Shown here piece by piece: positions 9,061 to 22,543 of a DNA stretch of 64,000 nucleotides. The DNA is from Limanda limanda (taxonomy: Eukaryota; Chordata; Actinopteri; Pleuronectiformes; Pleuronectidae), in the NCBI RefSeq assembly GCF_963576545.1, contig NW_026870466.1:62001-126000 (forward strand), read 5' to 3'. The number at the start of each line of letters is the position of its first letter. Positions within the stretch are counted from its first letter, which is position 1. The notes under the pieces were generated by a model. It was not told where the DNA came from. It ran no database searches and saw only the letters and a program-made list of their open reading frames with translations. Both the position numbers and the translations under genes were made by a program.

Positions 9061-12000
9061 TGGGGGTAGAGCCTACTTGCAAGTCTCTCCGACCTTCACA
9101 AAAAAAGTTATTCAAGAATATCTCTTTCTCCTATGTGCTTTCATCCCTAACCCTAACCCTAACCCTTCCGAAAGTCGGAGAAGCTCAAGGATGGTACCGA
9201 TCGATGTGCGCAACCCCATTTAGTGGGGGTAGAGCCTACTTGCAAGTCTCTCCGACCTTCACAAAAAAAGTTATTCAAGAATATCTCCTCAGATTTGGGG
9301 GAATTTCGTCGGTCGACCTCTTCCGAAGGTCGTACAAGCTCGGGGATGGTACCAATCGATCCGCAGGACCCAAATTAGTCCAGATGCAACCACTTTCCAA
9401 GTCTCTCCGACCTTCACAAAAAAAGTTATTCAAGAATATCTCTTTCTCCTATGTGCTTTCATCCCTAACCCTAACCCTAACCCTTCCGAAAGTCGGAGAA
9501 GCTCAAGGATGGTACCGATCGATGCGCGCTACCCCATTTAGTGGGGGTAGAGCCTACTTGCAAGTCTCTCCGACCTTCACAAAAAAAGTTATTCAAGAAT
9601 ATCTCTTTCTCCTATGTGCTTTCATCCCTAACCCTAACCCTAACCCTTCCGAAAGTCGGAGAAGCTCAAGGATGGTACCGATCGATGCGCGCTACCCCAT
9701 TTAGTGGGGGTAGAGCCTACTTGCAAGTCTCTCCGACCTTCACAAAAAAAGTTATTCAAGAATATCTCCTCAGATTTGGGGGAATTTCGTCGGTCGACCT
9801 CTTCCGAAGGTCGTACAAGCTCGGGGATGGTACCAATCGATCCGCAGGACCCAAATTAGTCCAGATGCAACCACTTTCCAAGTCTCTCCGACCTTCACAA
9901 AAAAAGTTATTCAAGAATATCTCTTTCTCCTATGTGCTTTCATCCCTAACCCTAACCCTTCCGAAAGTCGGAGAAGCTCAAGGATGGTACCGATCGATGC
10001 GCGCTACCCCATTTAGTGGGGGTAGAGCCTACTTGCAAGTCTCTCCGACCTTCACAAAAAAAGTTATTCAAGAATATCTCTTTCTCCTATGTGCTTTCAT
10101 CCCTAACCCTAACCCTAACCCTTCCGAAAGTCGGAGAAGCTCAAAGATGGTACCGATCGATGCGCGCTACCCCATTTAGTGGGGGTAGAGCCTACTTGCA
10201 AGTCTCTCCGACCTTCACAAAAAAAGTTATTCAAGAATATCTCTTTCTCCTATGTGCTTTCATCCCTAACCCTAACCCTAACCCTTCCGAAAGTCGGAGA
10301 AGCTCAAGGATGGTACCGATCGATGCGCGCTACCCCATTTAGTGGGGGTAGAGCCTACTTGCAAGTCTCTCCGACCTTCACAAAAAAAGTTATTCAAGAA
10401 TATCTCCTCAGATTTGGGGGAATTTCGTCGGTCGACCTCTTCCGAAGGTCGTACAAGCTCGGGGATGGTACCAATCGATCTGCAGGACCCAAATTAGTCC
10501 AGATGCAACCACTTTCCAAGTCTCTCCGACCTTCACAAAAAAAGTTATTCAAGAATATCTCTTTCTCCTATGTGCTTTCATCCCTAACCCTAACCCTAAC
10601 CCTTCCGAAAGTCGGAGAAGCTCAAGGATGGTACCGATCGATGCGCGCAATCCCATTTAGTGGGGGTAGAGCCTACTTGCAAGTCTCTCCGACCTTCACA
10701 AAAAAAGTTATTCAAGAATATCTCTTTCTCCTATGTGCTTTCATCCCTAACCCTAACCCTAACCCTTCCGAAAGTCGGAGAAGCTCAAGGATGGTACCGA
10801 TCGATGTGCGCAACCCCATTTAGTGGGGGTAGAGCCTACTTGCAAGTCTCTCCGACCTTCACAAAAAAAGTTATTCAAGAATATCTCCTCAGATTTGGGG
10901 GAATTTCGTCGGTCGACCTCTTCCGAAGGTCGTACAAGCTCGGGGATGGTACCAATCGATCCGCAGGACCCAAATTAGTCCAGATGCAACCACTTTCCAA
11001 GTCTCTCCGACCTTCACAAAAAAAGTTATTCAAGAATATCTCTTTCTCCTATGTGCTTTCATCCCTAACCCTAACCCTAACCCTTCCGAAAGTCGGAGAA
11101 GCTCAAGGATGGTACCGATCGATGCGCGCTACCCCATTTAGTGGGGGTAGAGCCTACTTGCAAGTCTCTCCGACCTTCACAAAAAAAGTTATTCAAGAAT
11201 ATCTCTTTCTCCTATGTGCTTTCATCCCTAACCCTAACCCTAACCCTTCCGAAAGTCGGAGAAGCTCAAGGATGGTACCGATCGATGCGCGCTACCCCAT
11301 TTAGTGGGGGTAGAGCCTACTTGCAAGTCTCTCCGACCTTCACAAAAAAAGTTATTCAAGAATATCTCCTCAGATTTGGGGGAATTTCGTCGGTCGACCT
11401 CTTCCGAAGGTCGTACAAGCTCGGGGATGGTACCAATCGATCCGCAGGACCCAAATTAGTCCAGATGCAACCACTTTCCAAGTCTCTCCGACCTTCACAA
11501 AAAAAGTTATTCAAGAATATCTCTTTCTCCTATGTGCTTTCATCCCTAACCCTAACCCTTCCGAAAGTCGGAGAAGCTCAAGGATGGTACCGATCGATGC
11601 GCGCTACCCCATTTAGTGGGGGTAGAGCCTACTTGCAAGTCTCTCCGACCTTCACAAAAAAAGTTATTCAAGAATATCTCTTTCTCCTATGTGCTTTCAT
11701 CCCTAACCCTAACCCTAACCCTTCCGAAAGTCGGAGAAGCTCAAAGATGGTACCGATCGATGCGCGCTACCCCATTTAGTGGGGGTAGAGCCTACTTGCA
11801 AGTCTCTCCGACCTTCACAAAAAAAGTTATTCAAGAATATCTCTTTCTCCTATGTGCTTTCATCCCTAACCCTAACCCTAACCCTTCCGAAAGTCGGAGA
11901 AGCTCAAGGATGGTACCGATCGATGCGCGCTACCCCATTTAGTGGGGGTAGAGCCTACTTGCAAGTCTCTCCGACCTTCACAAAAAAAGTTATTCAAGAA

Positions 12001-12260
12001 TATCTCCTCAGATTTGGGGGAATTTCGTCGGTCGACCTCTTCCGAAGGTCGTACAAGCTCGGGGATGGTACCAATCGATCTGCAGGACCCAAATTAGTCC
12101 AGATGCAACCACTTTCCAAGTCTCTCCGACCTTCACAAAAAAAGTTATTCAAGAATATCTCTTTCTCCTATGTGCTTTCATCCCTAACCCTAACCCTAAC
12201 CCTTCCGAAAGTCGGAGAAGCTCAAGGATGGTACCGATCGATGCGCGCAATCCCATTTAG
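9061..12260 (+). repeat. Tandem duplication of a 1,600-bp 10-mer
   Basis: Two successive copies of seven A plus three B (runs 2-2-3, one two-hexamer A). Shared marks at 1,600-bp offset include TCAAAGATGG at 10,142 and 11,742, GATGTGCGCAACC near 9,203 and 10,803, and GCGCAATCCC near 10,645 and 12,245. Exact edges are uncertain by about one monomer. Confidence 0.83.
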
Positions 12261-14396
12261 TGGGGGTAGAGCCTACTTGCAAGTCTCTCCGACCTTCACA
12301 AAAAAAGTTATTCAGGAATATCTCTTTCTCCTATGTGCTTTCATCCCTAACCCTAACCCTAACCCTTCCGAAAGTCGGAGAAGCTCAAGGATGGTACCGA
12401 TCGATGCGCGCTACCCCATTTAGTGGGGGTAGAGCCTACTTGCAAGTCTCTCCGACCTTCACAAAAAAAGTTATTCAAGAATATCTCCTCAGATTTGGGG
12501 GAATTTCGTCGGTCGACCTCTTCCGAAGGTCGTACAAGCTCAAGGATGGTACCAATCGATCCGCAGGACCCAAATTAGTCCAGATGCAACCACTTTCCAA
12601 GTCTCTCCGACCTTCACAAAAAAAGTTATTCAAGAATATCTCTTTCTCCTATGTGCTTTCATCCCTAACCCTAACCCTAACCCTTCCGAAAGTCGGAGAA
12701 GCTCAAGGATGGTACCAATCGATGCGCGCTACCCCATTTAGTGGGGGTAGAGCCTACTTGCAAGTCTCTCCGACCTTCACAAAAAAAGTTATTCAAGAAT
12801 ATCTCTTTCTCCTATGTGCTTTCATCCCTAACCCTAACCCTAACCCTTCCGAAAGTCGGAAAAGCTCAAGGATGGTACCGATCGATGCGCGCTACCCCAT
12901 TTAGTGGGGGTAGAGCCTACTTGCAAGTCTCTCCGACCTTCACAAAAAAAGTTATTCAAGAATTTCTTTCTCCTATGTGCTTTCATCCCTAACCCTAACC
13001 CTAACCCTTCCGAAAGTCGGAGAAGCTCAAGGATGGTACCGATCGATGCGCGCAACCCCATTTAGTGGGGGTAGAGCCTACTTGCAAGTCTCTCCGACCT
13101 TCAAAAAAAAAGTTATTCAAGAATATCTCCTCAGATTTGGGGGAATTTCGTCGGTCGACCTCTTCCGAAGGTCGTACAAGCTCGGGGATGGTACCAATCG
13201 ATCCGCAGGACCCAAATTAGTCCAGATGCAACCACTTTCCAAGTCTCTCCGACCTTCAAAAAAAAAGTTATTCAAGAATATCTCTTTCTCCTATGTGCTT
13301 TCATCCCTAACCCTTCCGAAAGTCGGAGAAGCTCAAGGATGGTACCGATCGATGCGCGCTACCCCATTTAGTGGGGGTAGAGCCTACTTGCAAGTCTCTC
13401 TGACCTTCACAAAAAAAGTTATTCAAGAATATCTCTTTCTCCTATGTGCTTTCATCCCTAACTCTAACCCTAACCCTTCCGAAAGTCGGAGAAGCTCAAG
13501 GATGGTACCGATCGATGCGCGCAACCCCATTTAGTGGGGGTAGAGCCTACTTGCAAGTCTCTCCGACCTTCACAAAAAAAGTTATTCAAGAATATCTCCT
13601 CAGATTTGGGGGAATTTCGTCGGTCAACCTCTTCCGAAGGTCGTACAAGCTCGGGGATGGTACCAATCGATCCGCAGGACCCAAATTAGTCCAGATGCAA
13701 CCACTTTCCAAGTCTCTCCGACCTTCACAAAAAAAGTTATTCAAGAATATCTCTTTCTCCTATGTGCTTTCATCCCTAACCCTAACCCTAACCCTTCCGA
13801 AAGTCGGAGAAGCTCAAGGATGGTACCGATCGATGCGCGCTACCCCATTTAGTGGGGGTAGAGCCTACTTGCAAGTCTCTCCGACCTTCACAAAAAAAGT
13901 TATTCAAGAATATCTCCTCAGATTTGGGGGAATTTCGTCGGTCGACCTCTTCCGAAGGTCGTACAAGCTCGGGGATGGTACCAATCGATCCGCAGGACCC
14001 AAATTAGTCCAGATGCAACCACTTTCCAAGTCTCTCCGACCTTCACAAAAAAAGTTATTCAAGAATATTTCTTTCTCCTATGTGCTTTCATCCCTAACCC
14101 TAACCCTAACCCTTCCGAAAGTCGGAGAAGCTCAAGGATGGTACCGATCGATGCGCGCTACCCCATTTAGTGGGGGTAGAGCCTACTTGCAAGTCTCTCC
14201 GACCTTCACAAAAAAAGTTATTCAAGAATATCTCTTTCTCCTATGTGCTTTCATCCCTAACCCTAACCCTAATCCTTCCGAAAGTCGGAGAAGCTCAAGG
14301 ATGGTACCGATCGATGCGCGCTACCCCATTTAGTGGGGGTAGAGCCTACTTGCAAGTCTCTCCGACCTTCACAAAAAAAGTTATTCAAGAATATCT
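12006..14396 (+). repeat. 2,391-bp 15-mer higher-order repeat, copy 1
   Basis: Ten A and five B, including a landmark cassette and one single-A run. Private marks shared with copy 2 are ATTCAGGAATAT near 12,312, a B with A-type GCTCAAGGATGG near 12,538, GGTACCAATCG in an A near 12,713, GTCGGAAAAGC near 12,855, and AATCCTTCC near 14,271. Confidence 0.88.
12966..13597 (+). repeat. Landmark cassette 3 (one-hexamer subtype)
   Basis: It carries the linked variants of the landmark family, but the CTCTGACC-bearing A has only one CCCTAA (near 13,307), making it 151 bp. The first A also has a nine-A tail (near 13,102), a mark shared only with the cassette at 15,357. Confidence 0.92.
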
Positions 14397-16787
14397 CCTC
14401 AGATTTGGGGGAATTTCGTCGGTCGACCTCTTCCGAAGGTCGTACAAGCTCGGGGATGGTACCAATCGATCTGCAGGACCCAAATTAGTCCAGATGCAAC
14501 CACTTTCCAAGTCTCTCCGACCTTCACAAAAAAAGTTATTCAAGAATATCTCTTTCTCCTATGTGCTTTCATCCCTAACCCTAACCCTAACCCTTCCGAA
14601 AGTCGGAGAAGCTCAAGGATGGTACCGATCGATGCGCGCAATCCCATTTAGTGGGGGTAGAGCCTACTTGCAAGTCTCTCCGACCTTCACAAAAAAAGTT
14701 ATTCAGGAATATCTCTTTCTCCTATGTGCTTTCATCCCTAACCCTAACCCTAACCCTTCCGAAAGTCGGAGAAGCTCAAGGATGGTACCGATCGATGCGC
14801 GCTACCCCATTTAGTGGGGGTAGAGCCTACTTGCAAGTCTCTCCGACCTTCACAAAAAAAGTTATTCAAGAATATCTCCTCAGATTTGGGGGAATTTCGT
14901 CGGTCGACCTCTTCCGAAGGTCGTACAAGCTCAAGGATGGTACCAATCGATCCGCAGGACCCAAATTAGTCCAGATGCAACCACTTTCCAAGTCTCTCCG
15001 ACCTTCACAAAAAAAGTTATTCAAGAATATCTCTTTCTCCTATGTGCTTTCATCCCTAACCCTAACCCTAACCCTTCCGAAAGTCGGAGAAGCTCAAGGA
15101 TGGTACCAATCGATGCGCGCTACCCCATTTAGTGGGGGTAGAGCCTACTTGCAAGTCTCTCCGACCTTCACAAAAAAAGTTATTCAAGAATATCTCTTTC
15201 TCCTATGTGCTTTCATCCCTAACCCTAACCCTAACCCTTCCGAAAGTCGGAAAAGCTCAAGGATGGTACCGATCGATGCGCGCTACCCCATTTAGTGGGG
15301 GTAGAGCCTACTTGCAAGTCTCTCCGACCTTCACAAAAAAAGTTATTCAAGAATTTCTTTCTCCTATGTGCTTTCATCCCTAACCCTAACCCTAACCCTT
15401 CCGAAAGTCGGAGAAGCTCAAGGATGGTACCGATCGATGCGCGCAACCCCATTTAGTGGGGGTAGAGCCTACTTGCAAGTCTCTCCGACCTTCAAAAAAA
15501 AAGTTATTCAAGAATATCTCCTCAGATTTGGGGGAATTTCGTCGGTCGACCTCTTCCGAAGGTCGTACAAGCTCGGGGATGGTACCAATCGATCCGCAGG
15601 ACCCAAATTAGTCCAGATGCAACCACTTTCCAAGTCTCTCCGACCTTCAAAAAAAAAGTTATTCAAGAATATCTCTTTCTCCTATGTGCTTTCATCCCTA
15701 ACCCTTCCGAAAGTCGGAGAAGCTCAAGGATGGTACCGATCGATGCGCGCTACCCCATTTAGTGGGGGTAGAGCCTACTTGCAAGTCTCTCTGACCTTCA
15801 CAAAAAAAGTTATTCAAGAATATCTCTTTCTCCTATGTGCTTTCATCCCTAACTCTAACCCTAACCCTTCCGAAAGTCGGAGAAGCTCAAGGATGGTACC
15901 GATCGATGCGCGCAACCCCATTTAGTGGGGGTAGAGCCTACTTGCAAGTCTCTCCGACCTTCACAAAAAAAGTTATTCAAGAATATCTCCTCAGATTTGG
16001 GGGAATTTCGTCGGTCAACCTCTTCCGAAGGTCGTACAAGCTCGGGGATGGTACCAATCGATCCGCAGGACCCAAATTAGTCCAGATGCAACCACTTTCC
16101 AAGTCTCTCCGACCTTCACAAAAAAAGTTATTCAAGAATATCTCTTTCTCCTATGTGCTTTCATCCCTAACCCTAACCCTAACCCTTCCGAAAGTCGGAG
16201 AAGCTCAAGGATGGTACCGATCGATGCGCGCTACCCCATTTAGTGGGGGTAGAGCCTACTTGCAAGTCTCTCCGACCTTCACAAAAAAAGTTATTCAAGA
16301 ATATCTCCTCAGATTTGGGGGAATTTCGTCGGTCGACCTCTTCCGAAGGTCGTACAAGCTCGGGGATGGTACCAATCGATCCGCAGGACCCAAATTAGTC
16401 CAGATGCAACCACTTTCCAAGTCTCTCCGACCTTCACAAAAAAAGTTATTCAAGAATATTTCTTTCTCCTATGTGCTTTCATCCCTAACCCTAACCCTAA
16501 CCCTTCCGAAAGTCGGAGAAGCTCAAGGATGGTACCGATCGATGCGCGCTACCCCATTTAGTGGGGGTAGAGCCTACTTGCAAGTCTCTCCGACCTTCAC
16601 AAAAAAAGTTATTCAAGAATATCTCTTTCTCCTATGTGCTTTCATCCCTAACCCTAACCCTAATCCTTCCGAAAGTCGGAGAAGCTCAAGGATGGTACCG
16701 ATCGATGCGCGCTACCCCATTTAGTGGGGGTAGAGCCTACTTGCAAGTCTCTCCGACCTTCACAAAAAAAGTTATTCAAGAATATCT
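14397..16787 (+). repeat. 2,391-bp 15-mer higher-order repeat, copy 2
   Basis: An immediate tandem copy of 12,006-14,396 with the same private marks at +2,391. It ends at 16,787, where an extra A follows in place of the B that follows in copy 1. Confidence 0.88.
15357..15988 (+). repeat. Landmark cassette 4 (one-hexamer subtype)
   Basis: A copy of the cassette at 12,966, offset by 2,391 bp, including the private nine-A tail in its first A and the one-hexamer A. Confidence 0.92.
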
Positions 16788-18224
16788 CTTTCTCCTATGT
16801 GCTTTCATCCCTAACCCTAACCCTAACCCTTCCGAAAGTCGGAGAAGCTCAAGGATGGTACTGATCGATGCGCGCAACCCCATTTAGTGGGGGTAGAGCC
16901 TACTTGCAAGTCTCTCCGACCTTCACAAAAAAAGTTATTCAAGAATATCTCCTCAGATTTGGGGGAATTTCGTCGGTCGACCTCTTCCGAAGGTCGTACA
17001 AGCTCGGGGATGGTACCAATCGATCCGCAGGACCCAAATTAGTCCAGATGCAACCACTTTCCAAGTCTCTCCGACCTTCACAAAAAAAGTTATTCAAGAA
17101 TATCTCTTTCTCCTATGTGCTTTCATCCCTAACCCTAACCCTAACCCTTCCGAAAGTCGGAGAAGCTCAAGGATGGTACCGATCGATGCGCGCTACCCCA
17201 TTTAGTGGGGGTAGAGCCTACTTGCAAGTCTCTCCGACCTTCACAAAAAAAGTTATTCAAGAATATCTCTTTCTCCTATGTGCTTTCATCCCTAACCCTA
17301 ACCCTAACCCTTCCGAAAGTCGGAGAAGCTCAAGGATGGTACCGATCGATGCGCGCTACCCCATTTAGTGGGGGTAGAGCCTACTTGCAAGTCTCTCCGA
17401 CCTTCACAAAAAAAGTTATTCAAGAATATCTCCTCAGATTTGGGGGAATTTCGTCGGTCGACCTCTTCCGAAGGTCGTACAAGCTCGGGGATGGTACCAA
17501 TCGATCCGCAGGACCCAAATTAGTCCAGATGCAACCACTTTCCAAGTCTCTCCGACCTTCACAAAAAAAGTTATTCAAGAATATCTCTTTCTCCTATGTG
17601 CTTTCATCCCTAACCCTAACCCTTCCGAAAGTCGGAGAAGCTCAAGGATGGTACCGATCGATGCGCGCTACCCCATTTAGTGGGGGTAGAGCCTACTTGC
17701 AAGTCTCTCCGACCTTCACAAAAAAAGTTATTCAAGAATATCTCTTTCTCCTATGTGCTTTCATCCCTAACCCTAACCCTAACCCTTCCGAAAGTCGGAG
17801 AAGCTCAAGGATGGTACCGATCGATGCGCGCTACCCCATTTAGTGGGGGTAGAGCCTACTTGCAAGTCTCTCCGACCTTCACAAAAAAGGTTATTCAAGA
17901 ATATCTCTTTCTCCTATGTGCTTTCATCCCTAACCCTAACCCTAACCCTTCCGAAAGTCGGAGAAGCTCAAGGATGGTACCGATCGATGCGCGCTACCCC
18001 ATTTAGTGGGGGTAGAGCCTACTTGCAAGTCTCTCCGACCTTCACAAAAAAAGTTATTCAAGAATATCTCCTCAGATTTGGGGGAATTTCGTCGGTCGAC
18101 CTCTTCCGAAGGTCGTACAAGCTCGGGGATGGTACCAATCGATCTGCAGGACCCAAATTAGTCCAGATGCAACCACTTTCCAAGTCTCTCCGACCTTCAC
18201 AAAAAAAGTTATTCAAGAATATCT

Positions 18225-19667
18225 CTTTCTCCTATGTGCTTTCATCCCTAACCCTAACCCTAACCCTTCCGAAAGTCGGAGAAGCTCAAGGATGGTACCG
18301 ATCGATGCGCGCAACCCCATTTAGTGGGGGTAGAGCCTACTTGCAAGTCTCTCCGACCTTCACAAAAAAAGTTATTCAAGAATATCTCTTTCTCCTATGT
18401 GCTTTCATCCCTAACCCTAACCCTAACCCTTCCGAAGGTCGGAGAAGCTCAAGGATGGTACCGATCGATGCGCGCTACCCCATTTAGTGGGGGTAGAGCC
18501 TACTTGCAAGTCTCTCCGACCTTCACAAAAAAAGTTATTCAAGAATATCTCCTCAGATTTGGGGGAATTTCGTCGGTCGACCTCTTCCGAAGGTCGTACA
18601 AGCTCGGGGATGGTACCAATCGATCCGCAGGACCCAAATTAGTCCAGATGCAACCACTTTCCAAGTCTCTCCGACCTTCACAAAAAAAGTTATTCAAGAA
18701 TATCTCTTTCTCCTATGTGCTTTCATCCCTAACCCTAACCCTAACCCTTCCGAAAGTCGGAGAAGCTCAAGGATGGTACCGATCGATGCGCGCAACCCCA
18801 TTTAGTGGGGGTAGAGCCTACTTGCAAGTCTCTCCGACCTTCACAAAAAAAGTTATTCAAGAATATCTCTTTCTCCTATGTGCTTTCATCCCTAACCCTA
18901 ACCCTAACCCTTCCGAAGGTCGGAGAAGCTCAAGGATGGTACCGATCGATGCGCGCTACCCCATTTAGTGGGGGTAGAGCCTACTTGCAAGTCTCTCCGA
19001 CCTTCACAAAAAAAGTTATTCAAGAATATCTCCTCAGATTTGGGGGAATTTCGTCGGTCGACCTCTTCCGAAGGTCGTACAAGCTCGGGGATGGTACCAA
19101 TCGATCCGCAGGACCCAAATTAGTCCAGATGCAACCACTTTCCAAGTCTCTCCGACCTTCACAAAAAAAGTTATTCAAGAATATCTCTTTCTCCTATGTG
19201 CTTTCATCCCTAACCCTAACCCTAACCCTTCCGAAAGTCGGAGAAGCTCAAGGATGGTACCGATCGATGCGCGCAACCCCATTTAGTGGGGGTAGAGCCT
19301 ACTTGCAAGTCTCTCCGACCTTCACAAAAAAAGTTATTCAAGAATATCTCTTTCTCCTATGTGCTTTCATCCCTAACCCTAACCCTAACCCTTCCGAAGG
19401 TCGGAGAAGCTCAAGGATGGTACCGATCGATGCGCGCTACCCCATTTAGTGGGGGTAGAGCCTACTTGCAAGTCTCTCCGACCTTCACAAAAAAAGTTAT
19501 TCAAGAATATCTCCTCAGATTTGGGGGAATTTCGTCGGTCGACCTCTTCCGAAGGTCGTACAAGCTCGGGGATGGTACCAATCGATCCGCAGGACCCAAA
19601 TTAGTCCAGATGCAACCACTTTCCAAGTCTCTCCGACCTTCACAAAAAAAGTTATTCAAGAATATCT
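18225..19667 (+). repeat. Three tandem 481-bp A-A-B units with a private mark
   Basis: Exactly three consecutive 481-bp trimers. The first A of each has GCGCAACCCC and the second has the B-like TTCCGAAGGTCGG. One related copy, with a two-hexamer A, lies near 7,090-7,110. Confidence 0.87.
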
Positions 19668-20305
19668 CTTTCTCCTATGTGCTTTCATCCCTAACCCTAA
19701 CCCTTCCGAAAGTCGGAGAAGCTCAAGGATGGTACCGATCGATGCGCGCTACCCCATTTAGTGGGGGTAGAGCCTACTTGCAAGTCTCTCCGACCTTCAC
19801 AAAAAAAGTTATTCAAGAATATCTCTTTCTCCTATGTGCTTTCATCCCTAACCCTAACCCTAACCCTTCCGAAAGTCGGAGAAGCTCAAGGATGGTACCG
19901 ATCGATGCGCGCTACCCCATTTAGTGGGGGTAGAGCCTACTTGCAAGTCTCTCCGACCTTCACAAAAAAAGTTATTCAAGAATATCTCTTTCTCCTATGT
20001 GCTTTCATCCCTAACCCTAACCCTAACCCTTCCGAAAGTCGGAGAAGCTCAAGGATGGTACCGATCGATGTGCGCAACCCCATTTAGTGGGGGTAGAGCC
20101 TACTTGCAAGTCTCTCCGACCTTCACAAAAAAAGTTATTCAAGAATATCTCCTCAGATTTGGGGGAATTTCGTCGGTCGACCTCTTCCGAAGGTCGTACA
20201 AGCTCGGGGATGGTACCAATCGATCCGCAGGACCCAAATTAGTCCAGATGCAACCACTTTCCAAGTCTCTCCGACCTTCACAAAAAAAGTTATTCAAGAA
20301 TATCT

Positions 20306-20951
20306 CTTTCTCCTATGTGCTTTCATCCCTAACCCTAACCCTAACCCTTCCGAAAGTCGGAGAAGCTCAAAGATGGTACCGATCGATGCGCGCTACCCCA
20401 TTTAGTGGGGGTAGAGCCTACTTGCAAGTCTCTCCGACCTTCACAAAAAAAGTTATTCAAGAATATCTCTTTCTCCTATGTGCTTTCATCCCTAACCCTA
20501 ACCCTTCCGAAAGTCGGAGAAGCTCAAGGATGGTACCGATCGATGCGCGCTACCCCATTTAGTGGGGGTAGAGCCTACTTGCAAGTCTCTCCGACCTTCA
20601 CAAAAAAAGTTATTCAAGAATATCTCTTTCTCCTATGTGCTTTCATCCCTAACCCTAACCCTAACCCTTCCGAAAGTCGGAGAAGCTCAAAGATGGTACC
20701 GATCGATGCGCGCTACCCCATTTAGTGGGGGTAGAGCCTACTTGCAAGTCTCTCCGACCTTCACAAAAAAAGTTATTCAAGAATATCTCTTTCTCCTATG
20801 TGCTTTCATCCCTAACCCTAACCCTAACCCTTCCGAAAGTCGGAGAAGCTCAAGGATGGTACCGATCGATGCGCGCTACCCCATTTAGTGGGGGTAAAGC
20901 CTACTTGCAAGTCTCTCCGACCTTCACAAAAAAAGTTATTCAAGAATATCT
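20306..20951 (+). repeat. Run of four consecutive A monomers
   Basis: Four A without an intervening B; the second has two hexamers. TCAAAGATGG occurs in two of them (near 20,369 and 20,689), which suggests local duplication of an A pair. The other four-A runs are at 43,648-44,293, 49,885-50,536 and 58,537-59,182. Confidence 0.9.
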
Positions 20952-21911
20952 CCTCAGATTTGGGGGAATTTCGTCGGTCGACCTCTTCCGAAGGTCGTAC
21001 AAGCTCGGGGATGGTACCAATCGATCTGCAGGACCCAAATTAGTCCAGATGCAACCACTTTCCAAGTCTCTCCGACCTTCACAAAAAAAGTTATTCAAGA
21101 ATATCTCTTTCTCCTATGTGCTTTCATCCCTAACCCTAACCCTAACCCTTCCGAAAGTCGGAGAAGCTCAAGGATGGTACCGATCGATGCGCGCAATCCC
21201 ATTTAGTGGGGGTAGAGCCTACTTGCAAGTCTCTCCGACCTTCACAAAAAAAGTTATTCAAGAATATCTCTTTCTCCTATGTGCTTTCATCCCTAACCCT
21301 AACCCTAACCCTTCCGAAAGTCGGAGAAGCTCAAGGATGGTACCGATCGATGCGCGCTACCCCATTTAGTGGGGGTAGAGCCTACTTGCAAGTCTCTCCG
21401 ACCTTCACAAAAAAAGTTATTCAAGAATATCTCCTCAGATTTGGGGGAATTTCGTCGGTCGACCTCTTCCGAAGGTCGTACAAGCTCGGGGATGGTACCA
21501 ATCGATCCGCAGGACCCAAATTAGTCCAGATGCAACCACTTTCCAAGTCTCTCCGACCTTCACAAAAAAAGTTATTCAAGAATATCTCTTTCTCCTATGT
21601 GCTTTCATCCCTAACCCTAACCCTAACCCTTCCGAAAGTCGGAGAAGCTCAAGGATGGTACCGATCGATGCGCGCTACCCCATTTAGTGGGGGTAGAGCC
21701 TACTTGCAAGTCTCTCCGACCTTCACAAAAAAAGTTATTCAAGAATATCTCTTTCTCCTATGTGCTTTCATCCCTAACCCTAACCCTAACCCTTCCGAAA
21801 GTCGGAGAAGCTCAAGGATGGTACCGATCGATGCGCGCTACCCCATTTAGTGGGGGTAGAGCCTACTTGCAAGTCTCTCCGACCTTCACAAAAAAAGTTA
21901 TTCAAGAATTT

Positions 21912-22543
21912 CTTTCTCCTATGTGCTTTCATCCCTAACCCTAACCCTAACCCTTCCGAAAGTCGGAGAAGCTCAAGGATGGTACTGATCGATGCGCGCA
22001 ACCCCATTTAGTGGGGGTAGAGCCTACTTGCAAGTCTCTCCGACCTTCACAAAAAAAGTTATTCAAGAATATCTCCTCAGATTTGGGGGAATTTCGTCGG
22101 TCGACCTCTTCCGAAGGTCGTACAAGCTCGGGGATGGTACCAATCGATCCGCAGGACCCAAATTAGTCCAGATGCAACCACTTTCCAAGTCTCTCCGACC
22201 TTCAAAAAAAAAGTTATTCAAGAATATCTCTTTCTCCTATGTGCTTTCATCCCTAACCCTTCCGAAAGTCGGAGAAGCTCAAGGATGGTACCGATCGATG
22301 CGCGCTACCCCATTTAGTGGGGGTAGAGCCTACTTGCAAGTCTCTCTGACCTTCACAAAAAAAGTTATTCAAGAATATCTCTTTCTCCTATGTGCTTTCA
22401 TCCCTAACTCTAACCCTAACCCTTCCGAAAGTCGGAGAAGCTCAAGGATGGTACCGATCGATGCGCGCAACCCCATTTAGTGGGGGTAGAGCCTACTTGC
22501 AAGTCTCTCCGACCTTCACAAAAAAAGTTATTCAAGAATATCT
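21912..22543 (+). repeat. Landmark cassette 5 (one-hexamer subtype)
   Basis: A one-hexamer landmark cassette. Its first A carries GGTACTGATCG, and the B just after the cassette has AGGTAGTAC (near 22,586). Both are shared with the cassette 2,236 bp downstream. Confidence 0.92.
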
